Source: Anisus vortex
Lineage: Eukaryota; Mollusca; Gastropoda; Planorbidae
NCBI GenBank assembly: GCA_949126835.1
Contig: OX421497.1
Span: 30,553,742 to 30,617,741, forward strand
DNA: 64,000 nt
Reading direction: 5' to 3'
Below the pieces are notes generated by a model that was given only the letters and a program-made list of their open reading frames with translations, did no database searches and was not told where the DNA came from. A program made the position numbers and the translations under genes. Below, in pieces: positions 12,600-25,900 of this stretch; the first letter of the stretch is position 1, and each line of letters starts with the position of its first letter.

Positions 12600-14715
12600 A
12601 TAGGCCTACTAGTATTAGAGCCTTAAATTAGGAGCAGCCTGTGAAAGGACCAGAGCTGTGTAGTCTGAGGAAATTTGGGGTACCTGGAGTCGAAGTCGGC
12701 AAAAAATGCAGTGACTCTGACTAAATTTAGATTGGAATTTTTTAAAAAAGCAAGTTTACATGTCCAAATTCACAAAAAGTTATAATTAATTAATTCTCTA
12801 CTGTAAGAGAAAAGACCAATGCATGCAGTGCCTCAAGTAACCGCAATTCAACACGTTAAGTGACAGTGAAGAAACATGCTTTTCATGTGCTTCACTATAT
12901 GGCACGCAACGCACAATTAGGAGCGGCAATACTTATACTTTTCATATTCATAGTGTTGTACAGTATAGTAGTCAGAGTTGAAGTCGGAAGTACAAAAAAA
13001 CTGAGGAGTCTGAACATTTATATACCGACTCCACAGCCCTGGAAAGGACTTCCCTTCAAGATATACCTTGTCATAACAATCTAGCTTTTGATTTAAATGC
13101 ATTTTAATGACATTTTTTAAAACTATAATCTGTGGATAGAACGAGCTCTGTAATAATTTAATATAAAAGATGAGTGAATCATTTCCTTAAAACATTAAAG
13201 AGTGAGTAAGAAAATATCAACGCTCTAATTCACTCATGTCAATGAGTTCTTGTATAATAATAATACTAGGCTACCGTATTGGATTGGCATGTTATGTTTA
13301 AATATTTCCATCATTTTTTAAATTAAAAGACTCATGATTTTACCAGACTAGAACCCCGCACTTTTCTACGAGAGAATGCGAGCCGAGATTACTCTCTTAA
13401 AGCTTGGAGAATGAATTCTGCTGTATCACAAAGCTGAGATATGTTACCTTATAAGGTAGGTTTGGCACAAATGATTGGCCATTCCTATCCACTATAAGAG
13501 CCTGCAAGGCAGAGCAATCTAAGAACACTTGTTATCCTTGTAGTTTCGACACCGTTCCGATGTTACCAGTAGCACCTATTTTAAATTATAGTAGCCAGTG
13601 CAGGGACAGTGTAAGACCAGTGACCACCCAAAACATATATTTAAAAAGCAAATAATATTATTATTTTATATAGGCCTAATTTTGTTTCAATGGTGTCTGC
13701 ACTGCAATTGTATACATTTCTAACTGGATTCAATCAAATGAAAATATTCATTTTCTGGCAATCTTTAGGCTAAATGCAATTGTTCAATTATCTATTTTTT
13801 TTATATTAATTAATAGGCCTAATTAATATTTTAAAGCAATTATTCAAAATTATTGAATGTTCAGACTAAAATTATATATTTCAACAAGTTTTGTTGCAAT
13901 GTAACACATTTAGGCCATACACTCAATATATATCACAAAATTAATGTTTGTCATTCTTAATGCTTGCCTTTAAATTACCAGGACCAGACCATAATCCACA
14001 GGCAAATAGGTCAACAGGCGGTTAGTTCACTGACACGTCGCGGTTTCTATCTCTGCCGCCCAGCAGGACTTTTTGGCCTAATCCACATAATAATCTTCTA
14101 TCTAGAAGGAACGTCTGTTAAACTTAGGCCTATAAGTTATAATTAGGTAGGCCTATACTGCTATAGCATAGCCTATACCTATACCTATAGTTATAGTCTA
14201 TAGTACAGTTATAGTCTCTAAGTTTCTACTCTAACTCTAGCCTAGAGAAGCCTAAGGATATCATTTATATATTATATATAATGATATATTTATAATAATT
14301 ATTTATTATATTATTATAGTATGAGTATGACCATTGCCATTAGCCATTAAGACTATTGATTGAATATAAATATTATAACTAAATGAAGCTTTCTTTAATC
14401 ATTTAATCAAATTTAATGGCTTATAAACTTTTAGAAATATAATAAATTATGGCGGCTTAGTTAAACAATAATTTATAATAAAAACAAGTTAAAACCTTTT
14501 GAACCTTTTCGAAACACAGGCAGCTAAAGAAAATACTAAATAGCCTAACGACAATGATACTCGTTAGTAATTTATAAACATCCAAAAATATATGAATGGC
14601 ATAGTTAGACAAATACACTTTAGGTTTCGAAGTACCGGTACAAGATAAAAACAATATTATTAGCCAAAAATGAATGATGACGACTGTCTTGTAGAAGATG
14701 CTTGTGTTGATCTGT
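12600..14715. other. AT-rich intergenic DNA
   Basis: No supported gene. Short open frames here have no recognisable domain, and TAGGCCTA words are frequent. Confidence 0.5.
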
Positions 14716-14719
14716 TACT

Positions 14720-14855
14720 TCTGCGGAAGTAGGAAAGTTACTAGATCTAGCATTTTCTTTCGCGCATGCACTGATACTTCCATGAAAACTTCCGGCGCGA
14801 TTAGACCGCCGAACAGTAAACTGTCGTTTCATTAAATACCCAACGCCATTTTGTA
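14720..14855 (+). promoter_or_regulatory. Candidate TATA-less promoter with ETS, NRF1-like and YY1-like words
   Basis: Within 135 bp there is GCGGAAGT (ETS-like, 14,723-14,730), CGCGCATGCA (NRF1-like, 14,761-14,770), ACTTCCGG (ETS-like, inverted, 14,788-14,795) and GCCATTTTG (YY1-like, 14,845-14,853). The local GC content is higher than in the surroundings. Such combinations mark TATA-less housekeeping promoters in animals. The first acceptor of the giant-exon gene lies about 2 kb downstream at 16,886, so this could be its start with a 5' UTR exon and one intron. Without transcript data the link is inference. Confidence 0.4.
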
Positions 14856-14859
14856 CATA

Positions 14860-16886
14860 AATGTGGTTTTAGTGATTGTTCATTTGTTTTAAAGACGAAT
14901 AAAAGATAACCAAGGCAAGATATACATATGAATTACATTATTTATGACTTAGGGTAATGTGATTATATTGACAAAAAACCTAATTATGAAATACGGTAGT
15001 CGTACACTTCCGAGCGTTAGCCTTTTAATTTAAATATTTTTAGATCTAGAGTCTAGGTAAAAAAAATCATTATTTATTTTATATGTGATGTAAAACAATA
15101 AGAAATAATTAATTAAATTTAAAAGTCAAGTATTTTAAAATAATTCAATAATTTTGATTTATAGGCTTTTATCCTTTTTTGTTACTATTTTGTTAGGCAG
15201 GATGAGATTATTCCGAACTATTCATATTCATCTATTGCCAGGCCTAGTGACCTATACAATTTTAAATGTAGGCTAATCGGAAGACATAGGCCTACGCCTA
15301 CGAGGGAGAGTGAAGAACACATTAATTTAGCCCGGATTATAGTTACAACTGAATTGGTTTATTTTTAATCTGAAGTCATTTGTCTTGTTACATGGCTATG
15401 GAGAACTTTTAATATTGATTCATGAATCATTCATCGCCCCTTCATAAGCCTACACTTGTAGGCCTACCCATGGGCCTGGGCCTCAAACTCAAAGATAGTA
15501 AACCATTGATACACTCTCATTAAGAGTAGGCCTACACCAGTAGGCAAGGGTATGGATGACGTTCCCCCGTTGTACATCTGCAGATCAACTGAAGGTTGGT
15601 GGGAAGGAAGGAATCGTTGCAACAGTACCAGTCTTGCAAAGCTCTGTGTCTGAATGACTATGTTTTGGTATTCATACTACTGAGTGAAAGTACAGGTAAA
15701 TGAGGTAATCCTGCCTCGTTAATGATCCAGCGGAATTCCTTAGGAGGGGGAGGGGGGAGAGTATAGGCCTAGGCCTTAGCATGTGGCATTTTTATAGAGA
15801 CTTTTAATTTATTGTATTATACCACTGAGAGATTCAAAATGGTTCCAATGATTTGAATGATTTTAAGCCATTATTTTTTAAAACTCTCTTATCTATAGTT
15901 CTATACCATTATTACTCCCTTTCTCTTAGTTCATACTGCTTGTAAAACTTTGCATCGATTTTTCTACCACCTCCTGTCGTCCAATTGAGCTAACACTTGG
16001 GCAGCAGACTTGTGGCGACTAACAATACATTCTATCAAGTTTTCAGTTAAAAAAAAATTACTCATACTATAATTTTGATTTTTGTGAAAATTTAAAGTTT
16101 TGGTTTTACGTTGAAAATGCCGGTCCAACTTTTTATGTTTTTTTCGTCACAAAGCTAGAAAAAAAAGGATGCGCTGAGATTATTTTTATGACATCATCAA
16201 ACTTTGCGCTCTAGCTTTGTGAATGAAGGGAAAAAATTAATTCATGTTTACATTTGTGTTGTATTATAAAATTTGCGGCAATGTTTTATACGGAGTAAGG
16301 AGATATTTTTGAGATTTGTGACACAGATATTTTTCTGTACATGTTTCATTTCCAGTAGTCAATCAATTATTTAATTACATGATGGTAAACTTAGTTTACA
16401 AAGAAAGGGAGTATAATAAAAACTTGGTTTTTATGTGTTAGTTTTTTTTCTTGTGAATAGCAGATTCAAGAAAAGTAAGAGAACTGTTGGGGATAAAATA
16501 ATCAGTTAGGCTACAGAGATTATTTATTTTAATCTACCCAGAGTTTTCTTTGACTTAACAATTATTTCCCCATTTTCAGAAGGTTTTCAACATATAGTTA
16601 CAGTTATGATACACTAATAAGATTTAGACATACACATCAGAATACATTGTTCTTTTATGGTAAAAAACGCATCAAGTTCTAATACAAATCTGTAAAAACT
16701 GTTAATTTAGATTTATATTATTTAGCTTTTATTTTTCTTAATGCAATTTAGGAATTGTAGGCTACATTTCTAAAAAGCTTTAAAATAATTGCTAATGGGA
16801 TTGTCTAATTGTTTTAAAGATATTTAAATTGCCCTCCTTGTATACTTCTCTTTATTACCTGAAAACATTTTTTTTTACATTATCAG
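14860..16886 (+). other. Probable 5' UTR intron or upstream DNA of the giant-exon gene
   Basis: No coding signal. It ends in a pyrimidine-rich tract and a strong acceptor, TTTTTTTACATTATCAG, at 16,870-16,886, directly before the giant exon. A possible donor TAG|GTAAAA lies near 15,056, but the exon-intron structure upstream cannot be fixed. Confidence 0.45.
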
Positions 16887-16908
16887 GAAGTTAAGTGTGA
16901 GACTCAAA

Positions 16909-19900
16909 ATGACTGTTCGGAACGAGTTAAATAAACCTGGCCATTTTTCAAGTTTTGAAAAACAACTTTCACCAAATGATGAAGTCGATGATGATGATGA
17001 AGATGATAACCATTTTATCATATCTTTGGAAGATAATGGGGAGGAAGATGGACTGCTCTGTAATCCTGATGAAATAGACTTCAGTAATGGTAAACTAACA
17101 ATAGACCTCTCACAAAATGATATCAGCAAAAGTGAGCCGTCCTTTTGTGACTTCAGAAAACATACTGCTCAGAAAGTAGATGATGGAGAAGCAACACATA
17201 TCCTAGTACTACCTTCAGGAACTGTGAGTGAGGCAACACACAATAGCCACACGTTGAAGAATTCTGTATCTCATCAGCCCTCTACAATCAGTGCTCCTCT
17301 ATTATGTTCATCAGCTGTGACAGTCACAGACTCAAATTATGGGTTCATTGGAAATTCTCCATTTAACAAAACTGCTTTGGATAAGGAAAATGTTTTGTCA
17401 GGCCTCTTGCACTCTAATCAACCCATGAAAAGCTCATTAAACTTTAATGGTGCAGAAACAGTTCACTTGGACTCTGGAGGAATATGGTCAGAAGCTATAT
17501 TTCTTTCCACCAGCAGAGGTGCATTTGTGAATAATAATTCAAATTGTACTAGAGACAGTGATTGGAATGATAACTGCTTCCAAAATACAGGTTCCGATTC
17601 AACCAAAACAATTTCTGAAGTATCTCCTAATCACAGCAGAGTTTCTGTTTCTATAGAAAATGGACAAAAATCAGATTTAACAGGGGCTATGCCATCTGTA
17701 AAGAGTGCATTAAATTTTTCTTCCACAGTTTCCACAACATCAATGTATACTGTTCCTAGGTTGTCTGGTCCTTTTCCCAGATCTGATACACTTCCTGGAC
17801 CATCAGAAGGTAACCTGGAATCTAATTCTTTAAATGTAGACCTTATGAACAGTGACCATGATAAAAGCAATACTTCCCAGGACGACACTTGCACATGCAT
17901 TATGTGTTTTAAAGGACGAGGCATCAAAGATCCAGACTTGTTAATTGAACAATTTGCCATTGCCCAACGAAAACCGAAAAATATTCCAAACTTGTTAAAA
18001 AGGAAGAGATCTGTTGGTGCATTAGATAGTAACAAAAAGCACAAATCTGTGGCAGACAATCATTTTATTAATATTTCAAAATTGTCCAGTGGGAATCAAA
18101 GTACTAATAATTCATCCTTAGCAAATATAACCCTGAGAAGTCTAATAAGTGCACCACCTGTGACAACAACATTGACTAATTTACCAAATTATCACACACT
18201 GATCTCTAATGCAGCAGCATATTTACATCAAAACACTGGAAATTCGCACAGTATTTTAAGCAGCGCGAAAGCTTCTACAAATATGTTTTTACCACCAAAC
18301 CTGGTAGCAAGACCGACCGGTGTGATCAATCCATCAGTTCCGACCTCTGTAATTATTGATACCACTGGCTTGTCTTGTGAGTTGAATAAAATAGCTTCTG
18401 CATTATCTTCTCCCCATGTCACACCTTCAATGAACTCACCATTAATGTCTACACAGCCTTTCACATTATATTATGTTGATTCGGATAAAGTCCTATTAGG
18501 ACCTCCAACAATTAGTCCTCCAAATAAAAACAGCCTAATATCACTAACTGCTGGGATTCAGAAGGACTTAGATACTGCAATAAGTCAAAGTAGTGCCATG
18601 CCACATTTTGTGCCAGTGAGCTCAGCCATATCATCTCAGGTTATTCATTTAGCAAAGAATGCATTAGCTTCACCGCAGCGTATTATTTCTTCAAAAGATT
18701 GCACCAATTCAAGTATAAGTATCAGTATACCAAAAACAGATCCAATGGATTTGAACACTAACAAAAGAGTATGTGCTCAAACTATAGAGCAATCAACAAC
18801 AGTGGTGAAACCAACTATCTTAACAGTACCGCCAAAAGATAACATCTATACAAAATCGCTTTTAAAAACAAATCTTCTGTCCCCTAATAGTGCAGACTCT
18901 TTAGTGCCTTTGACTATTGCATCATCTTCAACAAGTAATACTTCACTTCACCAAGATGATGGCCTTAATTCAAGCTCAAAACCTTCTTCAAAATTAGAAA
19001 GTACTGGTACTGGTAGTCAACTTATTATAAATATAATAAAAAGACACCTTCAGGAAAAACCAGCTACAACAAAGAGCACTATGTTGCAAACCCTTTTGAA
19101 AGAAGCCCCTTTTGTGTCTAACAATTCTGAAGTTGAGACTCAAGGGAAAATATATACAAATCAGCAAGAAGAAAGAAAATCTATTTTGAATAACTCTAGA
19201 GTCATTAAGAGAACATTAGATTTTGTGAGGAATGAGTCTATTAAATGCCAAGATATTATTCCTAAAGATGCAATTCCTAATGCCAACCCACAACTTCCAG
19301 AGGAAAGGATTACTAAATCCTATATACTAGATTGGGTAAATAAGGCTAAAAATTTAACAACAGCTAACCTGGAAAATGGTGAATACCTAGAAGCCATAGA
19401 TTATCCAGAACAGCCAATTGAGGGTACATTTGTTAAAAAAAACAATGATAGTTACAAAAGACCTGTCTCAGAACAAATGGAAATGAAACCATTAGAATGC
19501 TTGGCCAGTAGGTTGCACAATAATTATAACACTTTATCTGAACATATTGAAATGACTTCATTTTCCAACCAAAATTTGATTAAAGAAGAGATTGACGAAA
19601 TAGGAGAATCCACAAGTCTTCCTGTAAACATTTCATCTGTCCAAACAGTGTGTGAAACTAAGCAAACTCTACCTCAGTCTTACCATATTTCATCTGTAAA
19701 TACATCAGCGGTAACATCTTGTCTATCACCAAAAAGAAGTGATTCGTGCACGAGCACAGCTCTTAGCAATCAATTATCTGATGCTCCAGAGTCTTTTCAA
19801 GCTTCATTTTATTCATCTGTTCATGCAAACACAATTCCAAAACATTTAGAGAAAAATGAGAATGATGTTAAAAATGTGCAGAAATTAAACTCTGGCAATT

Positions 19901-22900
19901 TAGTTACATCTTGCCATGGATCTGGTGATAAACTTTTTGGCAAAGAAAGTAAAGGCTCCGCCCCAACATCAAAGAGAAGACACTCTTCAACTGTTCTTCC
20001 TAGTAAGAATGGCATTAAGTTGAAAATAAAACTAAGTGACCTCTCTCGAGTTAAGGCAGCAAACAAAAGGCTTGTTGACACAGTGATAAACCAAGTGAAT
20101 GAAAGTGATAGTGCTATTAAATTGTCTAGTGGTGAAAACACTTCTAAGGAGAAAGATTTATCAAATGAGATAACTGCAGCTTTAAAATTGAATTCAGAAA
20201 CTACACAAGACAAAATTGAAACTGCTGAAGAAATGTTTCAGAGATTTCAAGAACAGGCTATGCAGGAAGTGTTCAAGGCTCAAATGGGTGTAGGTCAGAT
20301 TAGTAGAAGTCTTCGACCTTCAAGAGCCGCAAGTAGCTTCTTGGATAAATATAAATTTTCGTCAGGTCCTATGAAAAGAAAAAAATTGGAAGTTGACAAG
20401 CCTCCAGTTCCAGCAGGAAAAGCAGCTGAGAATGGTAGTATTAAGTCTGGCTCTGTATCACGCATGTCCTTAGATAAGGACAATAATTTGGAATTGAAGA
20501 AAAAGAATCTCTTACCAGTACCAGACAAATGTGAACCAGCTAAGCAGACCTGGCTTTCTTTAAAAGATTATCCAAAGCTCAGACAAGATACCAGCTTTAC
20601 AAATAAGAAAAAAATTTACTGTACAAATATTTTAGCTGGGCACCAAGTTTATGTTAAGTTTAACATATTTGAGAACACTGCTAATGGCAGGGTTTTCCTG
20701 GTTCCCTTTTTTAACATTGGTGGCTCAAGAACCCAGTTTGATGTAGAGGATATTGAATATATCTCTAGAGCCGTGGTAGACTTTGACAAGGAAGAGCGGT
20801 CTTGTGCAAGGCATCTTCTGTTCTATGCTAGGGAAGGCAACAAGGCAACTTTTCTTAGAAAGGAACCAAACGCCAATAGTCAAAATATCTCTGAGAAGAG
20901 CTATAGGAAGAGTTGTTTTGTTTTAGAAGGATTTCAGAGAACCAGTTTAAAAAAGAAAACTGAGCCCATAGTGAACACATGGAAACCTGATAACAGTGTG
21001 GCAATTGAAATTGACAGGGCTGAAGTGGATGATGATGCTGAGAAGCACTTTGCAGAAATGATTGCAAGTGAAACAAAAATTATGTCACAGCCAGTAGATT
21101 CTGGCATATCAGAAGCTGGCCACAATTTAAAACAAAATATTTTGCTCAGTGCTCATATCAATCCAGCGCTCAGCACAGCCTCATTAGAAAATAAGTCAGC
21201 TGTTGGGCAGTTTTTAGATGTCTTACATGCTTCTAAAGCAAACAAACTCTGTGCAGGGGATGCTATTGCAAGTAAGGTTAAAAATCAAGTTGGCAGTTTA
21301 GATTCTAATTTAAAAGACCCCTGTTCAACATACACTGATGCACTTAATCAAGTAGTATCCACTGAACAATTGAATCCAGAGTTTGACAAACACACAACAC
21401 CTGTGATAAAAGTGCTACACTCAATACCTGTGATAAAAGAGGAACCTCTAGATAACGGCTATGAGGCACCATTGAATTCATCTTATAACTGTAATGTGCA
21501 AACAAGTCAACCATTCCAGTGCGTTGTCTCTAAAGATGTTACTAACACACTGATCAAACAAGAAGTAGTGGATGTGTATCATAATGCTGAGAGCAGCATT
21601 CATAAATTGCCAGAAAGTGCGGAGAATTATGTGTGCCAGGCCAATTTTGAAGACAGCCAGTCTTTGTTATCAAAATCATCCATTATTCAGACATCGGACA
21701 GTAGTGAAAAGTTTTCTAATGAGATCAATAGAAATCTTGCATTGCTAAACTGTATCAGCGATCAAGTGAAAGAAAAAGACTTGGTGACTTTAGAAGCTAA
21801 ACCAACTAATGAAACTGCAGATCCATCTTCTTTAAAGAAAGATGAAGACCAAGAATCTTCAATTACACAAGGAAGTAATGGGTCATCATCAAGTGATGAT
21901 TCAGATGAAAATATTGATAACCTTGGTCAGCTGGACACTTTGACTTCTCTCACTGACTCACTTGAAAATACAAGTGCAGAAAGTCTACACCCTGTGCAAA
22001 ACAAAATCACAAGCTTAGTTCAATCCTTAATGCAAAGATTAACTCAAGACTCACCTAAGCTTCCTCCATGGCTAGTAAGTGAAGCTCCACAGATCATAAA
22101 AACAAAAATCAAACATAAAAAGACAAGGAGTAAAAAGGGTGTTATGCTGCCGGCAGATGAGACAGTTTTGCAGTCGAATGCATCTCAAAGTCAAAGTGAT
22201 GCAGTGACTTCTCTTGAGCCTAGCACACCAGAACCATCTATGTTACATCAACCTCAGGCAGATACATCTTTAAATATTGATGTGCCAAGTAGTTCCCAAG
22301 GATCACACATTATTTCAGAACTTTCAGGTTGTATTAATAAGCAGACTCCCAACAGCTCAACTCATTTACCTAGTAACAATGCTTCATTGCCTGAAAGCAT
22401 TTCTGCTCATATGTGTTTAACTACAAAAGAGGGTGTAGAAATAAAGTCAGACAATGATAAAAGTGATGTAAATACAGAGGAGGAGATAATGCAAATAACA
22501 GCAATGGCCCTAAAAAATGATATCCATCCAGTCATGGAAGAAAACAAAGGAGAGAAACAAAGAAACGCTCACATTCTGGGAACTGAATCAAACATTCTAC
22601 ACCAGGTAAATATTGACCCTAAGGAACAAACATCAAATCCTTGTTTTAATGAAGATGTGAGTTCGGAGAGATCAACACCCAGTGATTTTGAAATAGAAGT
22701 TGGAATGGAAGAATTCCCTTCAGAAGCGTTTAAACCCATTCGCCCAAATAAAGTGACATGGAACAGTTTTAGCAAACCATACAGTATTTTGGTTTCGAAA
22801 GAAATTACTCTCCCCAGTGTAGTGCCAGATTCTGTGGTTCAAGCTAACAAAACACCCACGATTACAGATTCCCCTAAACACCAGAGTGGCAAAATTGAAA

Positions 22901-25900
22901 AGAAAAATAATAAGGGAGATATAAAATTGAAAGTAAAGTCGAGCATAGACACTCCTAAATCAGACACAACTGAATCTGTAACTAGCTATTTAAGTAACAA
23001 ATTATCTGCGGCTAGTGCCAAGGCGCCCAGGTTACTGTGTAGCACAAGTAATAAACAAAGTTCTAAACCAGTGGCAGTTTCAGTTCCAGCAGTACCGGCA
23101 CCAGAACCGATTAGCACAGCAGAACTGTCAAAGACACCCAGCCTAAGTGAGATATTTGGCATTGAAATTAAGAAGGAGTTAATCTATGAAACAAAGACCG
23201 CTGTCAAAAAGCCTTCTAAATCAGAGGGTAATGCTCGCTCTGAGCTAAGAAGTTCACAGATAGCCAATAAAAGAAAAATTTCACAAATGACTCAAGGTAA
23301 AGCAACTTCACAGGTCGCTAAAAAGAGAACTAGTAAGCAAGTAGATAATAATATAATAATTTCTCAGGTGGCTAAAAAGAGGACTATTGCCCCCCAGGTA
23401 GCTATAAAGAGAACATGTCTGCAGACAAATGACAAGCAAACAATAAAAAGGACCAGACTTTCTTGCATCCGTTCAAGTTCACCTAAAAAAGAGACAGTGG
23501 ATTGCAAATCTGTCACTTATGGTGATCTAACAAAATCTATACACCAGTGCTATGTTAAATTGGAAAGGATAGACATTAAAACTGAGCCACACACAGTAAC
23601 TCTAAATGAAAAAATTGAAAAACAAGATTCATCATTAATGAGCTCTGTGCCTAACGTTGACCCTTACAGCAAGTCCCAGGTCAATAGAAAAGTCACACAA
23701 AGAACATCAAGGAAGCAGAAAAAGAAATCAAGAGGTAGAACTGGCCCACCTAAAAAAGATATTGTTGATTATTATACTTACATGTTAGAATCATTACAGA
23801 AAAAAGCCAAACAGCTGGAAGAAGCCAGTAAAAAGGAAAGGGATGATAAAGAAAAGAAAGAATTGGAAGAAAAAGCAAAGAAGGCAGCAGAAGAAAAAAG
23901 CCTAGCTTTAGAAAACAATGAGAAAACTGAAGATGTCATAGTAAACAAAAGTCCGACCAATGAAGATAGAACTGAATCAGATAGAGAGGCAAGCACACAT
24001 GAATTAAATGATACAGATTGTGTTGATTCAGATGACACAGAATACATTTCCAAAGACACTACAGCTGTAATGGAGACTTGTGGGAGTGAAACGGAAGTAG
24101 ATGGCTGTCAAAAAACAAACACAGACTCTTGCGATGTAGAAAATCCCCCAAAATTAACAGAAGTTGACCTGTTTACTGACACTTTTACAAATAAAAAGGA
24201 CAGACAGGAAGTTCACCAGGCTGACTCCAACACTGCCACATTTGGAAAGAAAGATGTTGTGTTATGCAGCAGTCTTGAAGAAGATCTACTGAAATTCACT
24301 GTTTCTGATAAGCAGAGGTTAGCTGCTGAAGAAGACTTGTTGTTGGCACCAAATATTAACTTTGATGAGGAGGATGAGGACATGAGTTCTATGATGGGAG
24401 TGGATGTAGAAAAGCTTCTGGGTTTAGAAAAAGAAGCAATAGACTCACATTTTCTTGTAGATTCTGGTCCAGATCAAGAAAAAGATGACTGCTTGCTGGA
24501 TGCCAATTCTAGCCAGATGTTGGACATCAATCTTTCAGAATTGACCAATGACAAGTCTACTAGTAGTGACGGTATAATTGATACATTACCACAGAATAGT
24601 TCATCAGAAATATCTCAGTCGCTTCTGCTTTGGAAAAACATTCCTGAACCTAAGCTCCAGACAGACTCTTCTCAACCTAAAGAGCTTTTATCTTCTAAGT
24701 ATTTAAAAAATTTGAAATTTAAATTAAAGTGTCCAGAAGAGCTGATAAAATCTTTTACATCATCCAAGGAAAAAAAGAATGTCTTCGGAGAGGTAGCCTC
24801 TGAAGGAAATTCACCAACAGAGAAAACTAAAGAAGAAATTGTTTCCAAGATGGTCAGTCAGCCAGATGATCCAATTAAATCTCAACAACCTAAAGAGCTC
24901 AACATAACTAAACCATCTCTTCCAACATTAAAAGTGAAATTACACAAAGAAACTATTGATGCCATTGAAAGAGCTAAAAATCAATTCAAATTAGGCAAGC
25001 CTTTATCAGGAACAAAGTCATGTGCAGATGCTGACACATTAAATGAACAAATAGCCGAGGATTCAAAATTTTATTTGCGCCAGTCCAAGTTGAACCATTC
25101 ACTTCCTGATGGCAGCATTAATGGCAGAGTTGCCCCAAATACAAAAGTTTATGTCATGCACAATTTGACCACAGAAGACAATAACCAAAAGCAAAGCAAA
25201 GATAAAAACCAAGAAGTCTTTAGTTCAGACAATACTGACAAATCAAACTCTAAAAAAGATGGTATATTTTACAATGTGCACCGGTTTACGGATTCAGAGA
25301 ATGCCTTGTCCAGTGTTAGTGAAGGACCTTTCAAATCACATGACACTGTTGATAAAAGCTCTAGCAGTCAAGTTGTCAAATGTAATATCAATATTGACAT
25401 AGCAAAATTAAAGCTAAGACTCAACCCTCTGCTAGCTGGAAAAAAAACAGAAAGCAATCAAAAAGATGTGGTTCGGAATGAAAGTCATGTAGAAAACCCA
25501 TTGCCGCTCATGTCCAAAGAAAAGTCTCCCATCGCAACAAGTGTGCAGAAACCTCTTCCAGCTCTCAATACAGCAAAGTTGTCCAATATTTTAAAAAATG
25601 TCTGCAAGCAAACAAATGCTAATAAAGAACTTGGGCATGGTTCTGACAGGAATGCAAGTCCTAGTCAGATTATCTTGAAGAATTCTGTTGAAGGAGGCAG
25701 AACGCTCAGGAACAGAAGTAAACTTCAGCTAAACTCACCAAGGAAAAACATAAACTCACCAAACAAAAACATGACAAGGAAGAGTCCAAGGACAGGTAGT
25801 AAAAACGATGTGCCACAAAACTCTGTGCCACCCAAAGCTAGCTCAGAGAAAGAGGATGTTAAAGGAAGATCTTTTTTTGACTGTTTGCAAAATGTACAAG

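Noticed and set aside
14620..14832. A 70-codon minus-strand frame overlapping the candidate promoter
   Set aside because: No recognisable domain; explained by chance openness.
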